64,000 nucleotides of DNA from Pseudomonas fluorescens (GTDB lineage: Bacteria > Pseudomonadota > Gammaproteobacteria > Pseudomonadales > Pseudomonadaceae), in assembly GCF_003732425.1 (NCBI RefSeq), contig NZ_MOBX01000014.1, positions 1-64,000 on the forward strand, written 5' to 3'. The position numbers and the translations under genes are program-made. Positions within the stretch are counted from its first letter, which is position 1. Each line of letters begins with the position of its first letter. The notes beneath the pieces were generated by a model, which saw nothing but the letters and a program-made list of their open reading frames with translations, searched no databases and was not told where the DNA came from. Positions 35,717-43,260 of the stretch are shown here, in pieces.

Positions 35717-36481
35717 ATGAACACACTCACAGATTTCTACCAACACCTCGGCCTGGCCCTGTCCCTGCTAGTCATCATGACCTTCGTCCTCGCCGGTCTG
35801 ATCAAAGGCGTGATCGGCCTCGGTCTGCCCACCGTTGCCATGGGGTTGCTCGGTCTGGCTATGCCGCCGGCGCAGGCAGCCGCTTTACTGATCATCCCGG
35901 CAACCCTGACCAATGTCTGGCAACTGGCATTCGGCGGGCATTTGAACGTACTGATCAAACGCCTCTGGCCGATGCTGCTGATGATCTTCCTCGGCACCGC
36001 AATCGGCACGTTGTCGATCGGCATGGCGGGCGGGCATTGGGTGGTGCGCGGGCTGGGCGCGGCGTTGTTGCTCTATGCGTTGAGTGGTTTGTTTCTGCCA
36101 ACGCTTAGCGTAAATCCACGCCATGAAGACTGGCTGGGTCCGGCGTGCGGCTTGATCACCGGCATGATCACCTCGGCCACCGGCGTCTTCGTGATTCCGG
36201 CAGTGCCATACCTGCAAGCGCTGGGCTTGAATCGCGATCAACTGGTGCAGGCGCTGGGGCTGTCATTCACCGTCTCGACGTTGGCGCTGGCCGCAGGATT
36301 GCTCTGGCGGGGCGCCCTCGGTGGTGGCGAACTCGGTGCTTCGCTGCTGGCGCTGATTCCGGCCATTCTCGGCATGTTGCTTGGCCAATGGCTGCGTGAA
36401 CGGATCAGCGCCGTGCTGTTCAAGCGGGTGTTCTTCATCGGTCTGGGCGCGCTCGGCGCCCACTTGTTGATCAGCGGTTAG
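35717..36481 (+). CDS. TauE/SafE-family (DUF81) permease
   Basis: The 254-aa inner-membrane protein has about eight hydrophobic segments and the family motifs GLIKGVIGLGLPTVAMGLLGL near the N-terminus and GLITGMITSATGVFVIPAVPYLQALGL in the repeat half. Members carry organic or inorganic anions such as sulfoacetate or sulfite. The start at 35717 is chosen by topology; open frame extends upstream through REP DNA. The last 11 bases overlap the end of the convergent gene. Confidence 0.85.
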   Translation: MNTLTDFYQHLGLALSLLVIMTFVLAGLIKGVIGLGLPTVAMGLLGLAMPPAQAAALLIIPATLTNVWQLAFGGHLNVLIKRLWPMLLMIFLGTAIGTLSIGMAGGHWVVRGLGAALLLYALSGLFLPTLSVNPRHEDWLGPACGLITGMITSATGVFVIPAVPYLQALGLNRDQLVQALGLSFTVSTLALAAGLLWRGALGGGELGASLLALIPAILGMLLGQWLRERISAVLFKRVFFIGLGALGAHLLISG

Positions 36482-36785
36482 CCGAGGCTTCGCTGAGCAT
36501 GTCGATCTGGCGGATATCAAAATCGCGCTCCAGAAAATCCATGCGACGTTCAAAAAACGCTTTCATGTGCGGCAGTTTCGAATGCACATCCAGATGCGCC
36601 TGGGAGGCCCAGATCTCGTAGAAGATGAACAGCGTCGGATCTTCTTTATCGCGCAGCATGTGGTACTCGATGCAACCCGGCTCCGCGCGGCTCGGCTCGA
36701 CATAGGCGCGAAACAGCGCTTCGAAAGCCTCGGCCTGTTCCGGGCGGGTCTTGGCGTGCAGGATAAAACCCAAGCGTTCACTCAT
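36471..36785 (-). CDS. Antibiotic biosynthesis monooxygenase (YgiN-like quinol monooxygenase)
   Basis: The 104-aa single ABM domain has FILHAKTRPEQAEAFEALFRAYVEPSRAEPGCIEYHMLRDKEDPTLFIFYEIW, the usual ferredoxin-like fold of the family. The ATG at 36785 follows GGAG. It is divergent from mdaB. In E. coli, YgiN and MdaB are neighbours and are proposed to act in a quinone redox cycle; the same pairing here supports that role. The overlap of its end with the permease gene is probably without functional meaning. Confidence 0.8.
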   Translation of the reverse strand: MSERLGFILHAKTRPEQAEAFEALFRAYVEPSRAEPGCIEYHMLRDKEDPTLFIFYEIWASQAHLDVHSKLPHMKAFFERRMDFLERDFDIRQIDMLSEASANR

Positions 36786-36969
36786 CACAACGACTCCTCA
36801 CATTCAGAATGCCGCGGATGTTATTGCAACAATCGGTGATGGATTCGTGATTTTTGATCAAATGTATTTTGCGCAATCCGGCCTTATTCCGCGCGAGGCG
36901 GATCGTTAATCTGCCGCCATTCCAGTTTTCCTTCTCCATCCAGCCCAATGGCTGCGCCGAGGCTTTCTC

Positions 36970-37560
36970 ATGAAAAAAGTGCTGTTGCTCAATGGCGGCA
37001 AGAAATTCGCTCACTCCGACGGTCGCTACAACACCACCCTGCACGAAGCCGCACTGAGCGTGCTCGATCGTGGCGGTGTCGACGTCAAGACCACCTTCAT
37101 CGACGAGGGCTATGACGTTGCTGAAGAAGTCGCCAAATTCCTTTGGGCCGACGTGATCATTTACCAGATGCCAGGCTGGTGGATGGGCGCGCCATGGACG
37201 GTGAAAAAGTACCTCGACGAAGTCTTCACCGAAGGCCATGGCAGCCTTTACGCCAGCGACGGCCGCACCCGTTCCGATGCGTCGCAGAAGTACGGCAGCG
37301 GCGGTCTGATTCAGGGCAAGCAATACATGCTGTCGCTGACCTGGAACGCACCGCAGCAAGCTTTCGATGACCCGACTGATTTCTTTGAAGCCAAAGGCGT
37401 GGACGCGGTGTACTTCCCGTTTCACAAGGCCAATGAGTTTCTGGGCATGACCGGTTTGCCGACGTTCCTCTGTGTCGACGTGATGAAACGTCCAAACATC
37501 GAAGCTGATGTGGCGCGTTATGAGCAGCATTTGACCGAGGTGTTTGGCCTCAAGGCCTGA
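36970..37560 (+). CDS. mdaB: NAD(P)H quinone reductase MdaB
   Basis: The 196-aa flavodoxin-fold reductase begins VLLLNGGKKFAHSDGRYNTTLHEAA. It has ADVIIYQMPGWWMGAPWTVKKYLDEVF and ends PNIEADVARYEQHLTEVFGL, all matching the MdaB family in order and length (E. coli 193 aa). It performs two-electron reduction of quinones with bound FAD and protects against redox cycling. It is divergent from the YgiN-like gene. Confidence 0.92.
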   Translation: MKKVLLLNGGKKFAHSDGRYNTTLHEAALSVLDRGGVDVKTTFIDEGYDVAEEVAKFLWADVIIYQMPGWWMGAPWTVKKYLDEVFTEGHGSLYASDGRTRSDASQKYGSGGLIQGKQYMLSLTWNAPQQAFDDPTDFFEAKGVDAVYFPFHKANEFLGMTGLPTFLCVDVMKRPNIEADVARYEQHLTEVFGLKA

Positions 37561-37597
37561 GTGTTTCAAGCTACTATCGAATAGCTTGGCCAACCCT

Positions 37598-37702
37598 GTG
37601 GCGAGGGAGCTTGCTCCCGCTGGAGTGCGCAGCGCTCCCCTGTTCTTGAGGTAAAAGCAGGGGGCTGCTTCGCACCCCAGCGGGAGCAAGCTCCCTCGCC
37701 AC
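37598..37702. repeat. REP pair (family A)
   Basis: Inverted copies lie at 37598-37623 and 37677-37702, identical in the core to the pair after mmsB. Confidence 0.85.
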
Positions 37703-37732
37703 AATGAATGTGCATTCGATTAGAGGACACCC

Positions 37733-38644
37733 GTGAAAGCCAGATCCGATGAGTTGCAGATTTTCGTCTGCGTGATCGAATGCGGTTCGATTTCCGCCGC
37801 CGCCGAGCAGGTCGGCCAGACGCCGTCGGCGGTCAGCCGCACGTTGTCGAAGCTGGAAGCCAAGCTCGACACCACGTTGATCAACCGCACCACGCGGCGC
37901 ATGGATCTGACCGAGGAGGGCAAGTATTTCTTCGAACAGGCCAAGCTGATTCTCGATCAGATGGATCAACTCGAAGAACGCCTGTCCTCACGCCAGCAGA
38001 TCCCGTCCGGACGTTTGCGGATCAACGCCGCGTCGCCGTTCATGCTCCACGCGGTCGTCCCTTATATCGACGAATTCCGCCGTCTCTATCCGGACATCCA
38101 GCTCGAACTCAACAGCAATGACCTGATCATTGACCTGCTGGAACAAAGCACCGACATCGCCATCCGCATCGGCACCCTCGCTGACTCGACGCTGCACGCG
38201 CGTTCGCTTGGGTGCAGTCCGCTGCTGATCGTCGCCAGCCCGGCCTATCTGGAAAAGCGTGGCGCGCCGCAGCAAGTCGCGGACTTGAGCGAACACACCC
38301 TGCTCGGCTTCACCCAAAACGAAGGCCTCAACCAATGGCCGCTGCGCTATGTGCACGGCGACCGCTGGCCGATCACCCCGGCGATCAGCGCCTCCAGTGG
38401 CGAGACCGTGCGCCATCTGGCGCTGGAAGGGCAGGGCATCGCCTGCCTGTCGCACTTCATGACCATCGATGACATTCGGGCCGGGCGCCTGAAAGTCCTG
38501 CTCGGTGAATTCAACAGCGGCTATCGCCAGCCGATCAACGCGGTGTACTACCGCAACTCGCAACTGGCGTTGCGCATTCAATGCTTCCTCGACTTCATCC
38601 AGAGCAAACTCGCCGCTTACGCCAGCGCCGATTTCAAGGGCTGA
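37733..38644 (+). CDS. LysR-family regulator
   Basis: The 303-aa protein has an N-terminal HTH (DELQIFVCVIECGSISAAAEQVGQTPSAVSRTLSKLEAKL) and a C-terminal effector domain of the DmlR/PecT-like subgroup (LRINAASPFMLHAVVPYIDEFRRLYPDIQLEL). GTG start after AGAGGA. The SDR gene lies 103 bases downstream on the same strand. No divergent partner exists, so the target is not evident. Confidence 0.85.
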   Translation: MKARSDELQIFVCVIECGSISAAAEQVGQTPSAVSRTLSKLEAKLDTTLINRTTRRMDLTEEGKYFFEQAKLILDQMDQLEERLSSRQQIPSGRLRINAASPFMLHAVVPYIDEFRRLYPDIQLELNSNDLIIDLLEQSTDIAIRIGTLADSTLHARSLGCSPLLIVASPAYLEKRGAPQQVADLSEHTLLGFTQNEGLNQWPLRYVHGDRWPITPAISASSGETVRHLALEGQGIACLSHFMTIDDIRAGRLKVLLGEFNSGYRQPINAVYYRNSQLALRIQCFLDFIQSKLAAYASADFKG

Positions 38645-38747
38645 TTCGTGATCTCTGCGCAACAGTGATTTGGTTGAGGGCGGGTTTTTCCCTCGGACCC
38701 ACAGGTCGATACTCGTCCCATCACTTATTCACGCAGGGAGTTTCTCC

Positions 38748-39641
38748 ATGAACGTTTTCGTCACCGGCGCTGCCGGTTTTATCGGCGGCTCCATCGCTAG
38801 TGGCCTGGTCAAGGCCGGGCATCAAGTCACTGGTCTGGTGCGCAACCCTGAGCAAGCGGCTGAGCTCAAAGCACTCGGCATGACCCCGGTCATCGGCACC
38901 CTCGACGACAAAGCATTGCTCGCCGAACAGGCCCGTGCTGCCGACGCCGTGATCAACGCCGCCAGCAGCGACCATCGCGGCGCGGTAGAAGCGTTGCTCG
39001 ACGCCTTGCGCGGTTCCAACAAAGTGTTCCTGCACACCAGTGGTTCGAGCATCGTCGGCGATGCGTCGGGCGGCAAATCCAGCGACGTCATCTACTACGA
39101 AGACAGCCTGCCGGAACCGACCGTGGACAAAGCCGCGCGGGTGGCGATCGACAACCTGATCCTCGCGGCGGCGAAGGACGGGGTGAACTCCGCCGTCATC
39201 TGCAACACGCTGATCTACGGCCACAGCCTGGGCGTCATCCGCGACAGCGTGCAATTGCCGCGTCTGCTCAAGCAGGCCCGTAAAAGCGGCGTCGTGCGCC
39301 ACGTCGGCACCGGCCAGAACATCTGGTCCAACGTGCACATCGAAGACGTCGTTGCCCTGTACTTGCTGGCGCTGACCAAGAACGTTCCCGGTACTTTCTA
39401 CTTCGTTGAAAGCGGCGAAGCATCGTTCATCGACATGACCACTGCCATGGCCGAAGCGCTGAACCTGGGCCAACCACAAGATTGGCCATTGCAAGACGCC
39501 GAAGCCGAATGGGGCTATGAAATGGCCAACTATGGCCTCGGTTCCAACAGCCGCGTACGCGGCAAACACGCCCGCGAACGGCTGGGCTGGGCACCGAAGC
39601 GCACGTCGGTGGTTGAATGGATTCGTAACGAAATGGTGTGA
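38748..39641 (+). CDS. NAD-dependent epimerase/dehydratase (extended SDR)
   Basis: The 297-aa protein has the Rossmann motif GAAGFIGGSIASGL, HTSGSSIVGD, a tyrosine-containing ICNTLIYG segment and a C-terminal RLGWAPKRTSVVEWI typical of YlbE/AraB-like NAD(P)-binding SDRs. The start at 38748 follows CAGGGAG. Its last 57 bases are duplicated about 1 kb downstream, beyond the Fic cassette. Substrate unknown. Confidence 0.85.
   Translation: MNVFVTGAAGFIGGSIASGLVKAGHQVTGLVRNPEQAAELKALGMTPVIGTLDDKALLAEQARAADAVINAASSDHRGAVEALLDALRGSNKVFLHTSGSSIVGDASGGKSSDVIYYEDSLPEPTVDKAARVAIDNLILAAAKDGVNSAVICNTLIYGHSLGVIRDSVQLPRLLKQARKSGVVRHVGTGQNIWSNVHIEDVVALYLLALTKNVPGTFYFVESGEASFIDMTTAMAEALNLGQPQDWPLQDAEAEWGYEMANYGLGSNSRVRGKHARERLGWAPKRTSVVEWIRNEMV
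39585..39641 (+). repeat. Direct repeat copy 1: end of the SDR gene
   Basis: This 57-bp segment, GGCTGGGCACC to the TGA, recurs at 40636-40692 with 2 differences (55 of 57 identical). Confidence 0.9.
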
Positions 39642-39682
39642 TTGCCGTTTGAGCCCCGCCGGGCTTTGTGATCACCCTTTAG

Positions 39683-39710
39683 AACGGCTGCCATTGGGCA
39701 GCCGTTTTCG
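39683..39710 (+). terminator. Rho-independent terminator after the SDR gene
   Basis: Perfect 10-bp arms AACGGCTGCC and GGCAGCCGTT enclose an ATTG loop and are followed by TTCGTTT. It lies inside the segment bounded by the 57-bp repeats, before fic. Confidence 0.8.
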
Positions 39711-39781
39711 TTTCGGGCTTTGCGCTTGTGTCACGCCAGACCTATGGTGCTCTGAACATCGCCAGTTCAGCAGGTACAAGG

Positions 39782-40399
39782 ATGATTGACCGTTACGACG
39801 CAGAAGGTGCACAGAGCAGCTTTCAGCCTGGCTCGAGGGATCAAGTGCTGAGCAATAAACTGGGAATTATCGAGCCCGAAGACATGGATGATGCAGAGCT
39901 GGTTTTGTTGGAGAAACTCTACCAATCTGTACTCATCGAGCATTTGCCTGATCGGGCACTCACTGTTCAGGATCTGAAGGATTGGCATCGACACTGGCTC
40001 GGGAACCTCTATCCATGGGCTGGCGATGTCCGTGCGGTAAATTTGGGCAAGGATGGATTTTTCTTCGCCGCTGCGCCGCAGATTCCTCGGTTGCTCGATG
40101 GATTTGAAAGGGACTGTCTTGCCAAATACACGCCATGTCGGCCCGATCTGGACGAGAACCTGATTCGCGCCATTGCTGTAACGCACGTCGAGTTCATTCT
40201 TATTCATCCCTTTCGCGAAGGTAACGGACGCTTGTCGCGATTACTGGCAGATGTCATGGCCGTGCAGGCGGGCTATGTGCCGCTGGACTACAGCAGTTGG
40301 GAGCGAAACAAAGAGGCTTATTTTGCAGCCATCAACCAAGGGCTGAACTGCAACTACGAACCCATGGAGTATTGGGTCCGGCAGGCATTATGGACTTGA
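39782..40399 (+). CDS. Fic-domain AMP-transferase
   Basis: The 205-aa protein has an intact Fic active site HPFREGNGR at residues 142-150 and the upstream LTVQDLKDWHRHWLGNLYPWAGDVRAVNLGKDGFFFAA flap region. With this motif it should transfer AMP (from ATP) to a hydroxyl group of a target protein; known bacterial FicT toxins modify DNA gyrase and topoisomerase IV. No internal (S/T)xxxE(G/N) inhibitory helix was found, so it should need a separate antitoxin or be uninhibited. The ATG at 39782 is preceded by CAGG. The gene lies inside the repeat-bounded cassette. Confidence 0.85.
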   Translation: MIDRYDAEGAQSSFQPGSRDQVLSNKLGIIEPEDMDDAELVLLEKLYQSVLIEHLPDRALTVQDLKDWHRHWLGNLYPWAGDVRAVNLGKDGFFFAAAPQIPRLLDGFERDCLAKYTPCRPDLDENLIRAIAVTHVEFILIHPFREGNGRLSRLLADVMAVQAGYVPLDYSSWERNKEAYFAAINQGLNCNYEPMEYWVRQALWT

Positions 40400-40407
40400 G
40401 GTCGAGG

Positions 40408-40569
40408 CTACTTGGCCAGCGCCAAGTGCAGGAACTTACTGGACTTGAGTTTGAGTTTGCGCTCAATGGTCTCCACGCTTTGACCCGTCTCGATGGCTGT
40501 CGAACTGGCAACTGCGCGAATCAACGTTTCGGTTGTCAGTTTTTTTCGGGTGCGAGGCGTGGGGCTCAT
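40408..40569 (-). CDS. 53-aa conserved-looking ORF convergent with fic (candidate antitoxin)
   Basis: The frame runs from an ATG at 40569 to a TAG at 40408 and encodes a basic, mostly helical protein: MSPTPRTRKKLTTE, then LIRAVASSTAIETG, then QSVETIERKLKLKSSKF. Residues 23-28 (STAIET) resemble the (S/T)xxxE(G/N) antitoxin motif but have T in place of G/N. Codon use fits its surroundings. The stop lies 9 bases from the fic stop. The ribosome-binding site is weak. Fic antitoxins are normally upstream and co-transcribed, so the convergent order is atypical. Function is not proven. Confidence 0.5.
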   Translation of the reverse strand: MSPTPRTRKKLTTETLIRAVASSTAIETGQSVETIERKLKLKSSKFLHLALAK

Positions 40570-40635
40570 GGCAGGGACTCAGCGGAGGTTGTCAGGCGAG
40601 TATAGCGCTTGGCTGGATTTGAAAAACATGTCTAT

Positions 40636-40692
40636 GGCTGGGCACCGAAGCGCACGTCGGTGATTGAATGGATTCGTAACGAAATGGTTTGA
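40636..40692 (+). repeat. Direct repeat copy 2: orphan end of the SDR gene
   Basis: This copy still encodes WAPKRTSVIEWIRNEMV and a stop in frame. It differs from copy 1 by one Val-to-Ile change and one silent change, and has no gene in front of it. Confidence 0.9.
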
Positions 40693-40750
40693 GTCGTCCA
40701 CCAGCTCCCACAGGTTTTGCGCATCCTGTCTGGAGGAATGCGATCAAAAA

Positions 40751-40841
40751 TGTGGGAGCGAGCCTGCTCGCGAAAGCGGTGGTTCAGTCGGCAGAGATGT
40801 TGAATGTGAAGCCGCCTTCGCGAGCAGGCTCGCTCCCACAT
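40751..40841. repeat. REP pair (family B)
   Basis: Inverted copies lie at 40751-40774 and 40818-40841, in the gap between the cassette and the GntP gene. The remaining part of this 340-base gap (40693-41032) holds no gene that I can see. Confidence 0.85.
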
Positions 40842-41032
40842 TGGTTTCTCGTTCACCGAAAAGCCATGTAAATCCCGCCCCACGATTTTCATTAATCACG
40901 ACAAGACATACCCCTCAGCGACACGTCTTGCCTCTCCACGAAAATTACTTTCATGCGGTTTGAAATCTCGATCTCGAAATGATTTATGAGTTTCACAACC
41001 CATTCGAACGTGACCCTTTCGAGGAGTACCGC

Positions 41033-42382
41033 ATGACGCCTTCCTTCGGCTATTGGCTGCTGGTCTATGCCGCCGTCGCCATCATTGCGCTGATCGTGTT
41101 GATCGCCCGTTACCGGCTCAACCCGTTCATTGTCATCACCCTGATTTCCATCGGCCTGGCACTGGTCGCGGGGATGCCGCCGTCGGGGGTGGTGGGGGCG
41201 TATGAGGCCGGGGTGGGCAAGACGCTGGGGCATATTGCGCTGGTGGTCGCGCTGGGGACGATGCTCGGCAAGATGATGGCCGAGTCCGGCGGCGCCGAGC
41301 AGATGGCACGCACGTTGATCGACAAGTTCGGCGAGAAGAACGCGCATTGGGCGATGGTCTGCATCGCCTTTCTGGTCGGCCTGCCGTTGTTCTTCGAAGT
41401 CGGTTTCGTGTTGATGGTGCCGATTGCCTTTACCGTGGCGCGCCGCGTCGGCGTGTCGATTCTGATGGTCGGTCTGCCGATGGTGGCCGGCCTGTCGGTG
41501 GTGCATGCATTGGTGCCGCCGCACCCGGCGGCGATGCTGGCAGTGCAGGCCTATCAGGCGTCGGTCGGGCAGACCTTGCTGTATGCGATCGCCATCGGCA
41601 TTCCGACCGCGATCATTGCCGGTCCGCTGTACGCCAAATTCATCGTGCCGCGTATTCAATTGCCGGCGGATAACCCGCTGGAAAAGCAATTCCTCGACCG
41701 CGAACCCCGCGACAAACTGCCGGGTTTCGGCATCACCATGGCGACCATTCTATTGCCGGTGGTGCTGATGCTGATCGGCGGCTGGGCCAACCTGATTTCC
41801 ACGCCGGGCAGCAGCTTCAACCAGTTCCTGTTGTTCATCGGCAACTCGGTGATTGCCTTGCTGCTGGCGACCTTGCTGAGCTTCTGGACGCTGGGCATCG
41901 CCCAGGGTTTCAACCGTGAATCGATTCTGCAATTCACCAACGAATGCCTGGCGCCGACCGCCAGTATCACCCTGCTGGTGGGCGCTGGCGGTGGCTTGAA
42001 CCGGATTCTGGTGGATGCTGGCGTGACCGATCAGATTGTCGGCCTCGCCCACGAATTTCACCTGTCGCCGCTGCTCATGGGCTGGCTGTTCGCCGCGTTG
42101 ATGCGCATCGCCACCGGTTCCGCGACCGTGGCCATGACCACCGCGTCCGGCGTGGTCGCGCCGGTGGCCATTGGTCTGGGTTATCCACACCCTGAACTGT
42201 TGGTGCTGGCGACCGGCGCGGGCTCGGTTATCTTTTCCCACGTCAACGACGGCGGCTTCTGGTTGATCAAGGAATACTTCAACATGACCGTCGCGCAGAC
42301 GTTCAAGACTTGGACCGTGCTTGAGACGCTGATCTCGCTGGTCGCTTTTGGTCTGACCGTCGGCCTTTCTTACCTGCTGTAA
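41033..42382 (+). CDS. GntP-family permease
   Basis: The 449-aa inner-membrane transporter has 12-14 hydrophobic segments and GntP/DsdX motifs (GKTLGHIALVVALGTMLGKMMAESGGAEQMA, LVPPHPAAMLAVQA, and GAGSVIFSHVNDGGFWLIKEYFNM near the C-terminus). Members import gluconate, D-serine or related hydroxy or amino acids. GAGGAG at 41021-41026 selects the ATG at 41033. Together with the D-aminoacylase gene downstream, the substrate may be a D-amino acid or its N-acyl form. Confidence 0.9.
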   Translation: MTPSFGYWLLVYAAVAIIALIVLIARYRLNPFIVITLISIGLALVAGMPPSGVVGAYEAGVGKTLGHIALVVALGTMLGKMMAESGGAEQMARTLIDKFGEKNAHWAMVCIAFLVGLPLFFEVGFVLMVPIAFTVARRVGVSILMVGLPMVAGLSVVHALVPPHPAAMLAVQAYQASVGQTLLYAIAIGIPTAIIAGPLYAKFIVPRIQLPADNPLEKQFLDREPRDKLPGFGITMATILLPVVLMLIGGWANLISTPGSSFNQFLLFIGNSVIALLLATLLSFWTLGIAQGFNRESILQFTNECLAPTASITLLVGAGGGLNRILVDAGVTDQIVGLAHEFHLSPLLMGWLFAALMRIATGSATVAMTTASGVVAPVAIGLGYPHPELLVLATGAGSVIFSHVNDGGFWLIKEYFNMTVAQTFKTWTVLETLISLVAFGLTVGLSYLL

Positions 42383-42398
42383 CCGGAGTCTGCCGCCC

Positions 42399-43259
42399 AT
42401 GGACATCCTCTACCAGATCCGCGCCCGCCAGGATTCCTTCAGCGCCGGCGAAGGCCGCATCGCCCGGCTGATGCTCGATGACGTCGGTTTTGCCGCCAGC
42501 GCCAGCCTCGAAGACCTCGCGCAACGCGCCGAAGTCAGCACCGCCACACTGTCGCGTTTCGCCCGCACGGTGGGCTGCCGCGACTTACGAGATCTGCGCC
42601 TGCAACTGGCTCAGGCCAGCGGTGTCGGCAGCCGTTTTCTCGACCCGGCGGGCACGCCTGAACAGTCGGCGTTCTACGGGCAGATCGTCGGTGATATCGA
42701 AACCACGCTGCGCCAGCATCTGGCCGGATTCGACGAATCGCGCTTTGCCGATGCGGTGAAAATGCTCGGTCAGGCACGAATGATTCACGCCTTCGGCATG
42801 GGCGGTTGCTCGACCCTGTGCAGCGATGAATTGCAGGTTCGACTGGTGCGCCTCGGCTACCCGATTGCCGTGTGTCATGACGCGGTGATGATGCGCGTCA
42901 CCGCCGCCAGCCTGAACGCCGAACAGGTAGTGATCGTCTGCTCGCTGACCGGTATCACTCCAGAGCTTTTGGAAACGGTGGAGCTGGCGCGCAACTACGG
43001 CGCGCGCATTCTCGCCATCACCCGCGCCGATTCGCCGCTGGCCGAACGGGCCGACATTGTCCTGCCGCTGCAAGGCGCAGAAACCTCGTTCATCTACAAG
43101 CCGACGGCGGCGCGCTACGGCATGCTGCTCGCCATCGACGTGCTCGCCACCGAGCTGGCGCTGGCCAATCCTGAAGACAATCAAGAGCGTCTGCGGCGGA
43201 TCAAACTCGCCCTCGACGAATACCGTGGCGGCGACGATCACCTGCCGCTGGGAGACTGA
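42399..43259 (+). CDS. MurR/RpiR-family regulator
   Basis: The 286-aa protein has an N-terminal RpiR HTH (ASASLEDLAQRAEVSTATLSRFARTVGCRDLRDLRLQL) and a C-terminal SIS sugar-phosphate-binding-type domain (GMGGCSTLCSDELQVRLVRLGYPIAVCHDAVMM; IVCSLTGITPELLETVELA). It lies between the permease gene (16 bases) and the D-aminoacylase gene (1 base) and so probably regulates its own operon. The ligand may be a D-amino acid derivative rather than a sugar phosphate. Confidence 0.88.
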   Translation: MDILYQIRARQDSFSAGEGRIARLMLDDVGFAASASLEDLAQRAEVSTATLSRFARTVGCRDLRDLRLQLAQASGVGSRFLDPAGTPEQSAFYGQIVGDIETTLRQHLAGFDESRFADAVKMLGQARMIHAFGMGGCSTLCSDELQVRLVRLGYPIAVCHDAVMMRVTAASLNAEQVVIVCSLTGITPELLETVELARNYGARILAITRADSPLAERADIVLPLQGAETSFIYKPTAARYGMLLAIDVLATELALANPEDNQERLRRIKLALDEYRGGDDHLPLGD

Positions 43260-43260
43260 C

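Larger units (their letters stand above)
39642..40635. mobile_element. Putative Fic cassette bounded by 57-bp direct repeats
   Basis: This segment of about 994 bp carries a terminator, the fic gene and a small convergent ORF. It lies between two near-identical copies of the end of the SDR gene. That is the footprint expected of insertion at the 3' end of a gene with restoration of that end. No recombinase is present, so the mechanism is unknown. Confidence 0.5.

Noticed and set aside
40408..40569. Assignment of the 53-aa ORF as a VbhA or YhfG antitoxin
   Set aside because: It lacks the G/N after the glutamate and differs from YhfG in sequence; it is kept only as a candidate.
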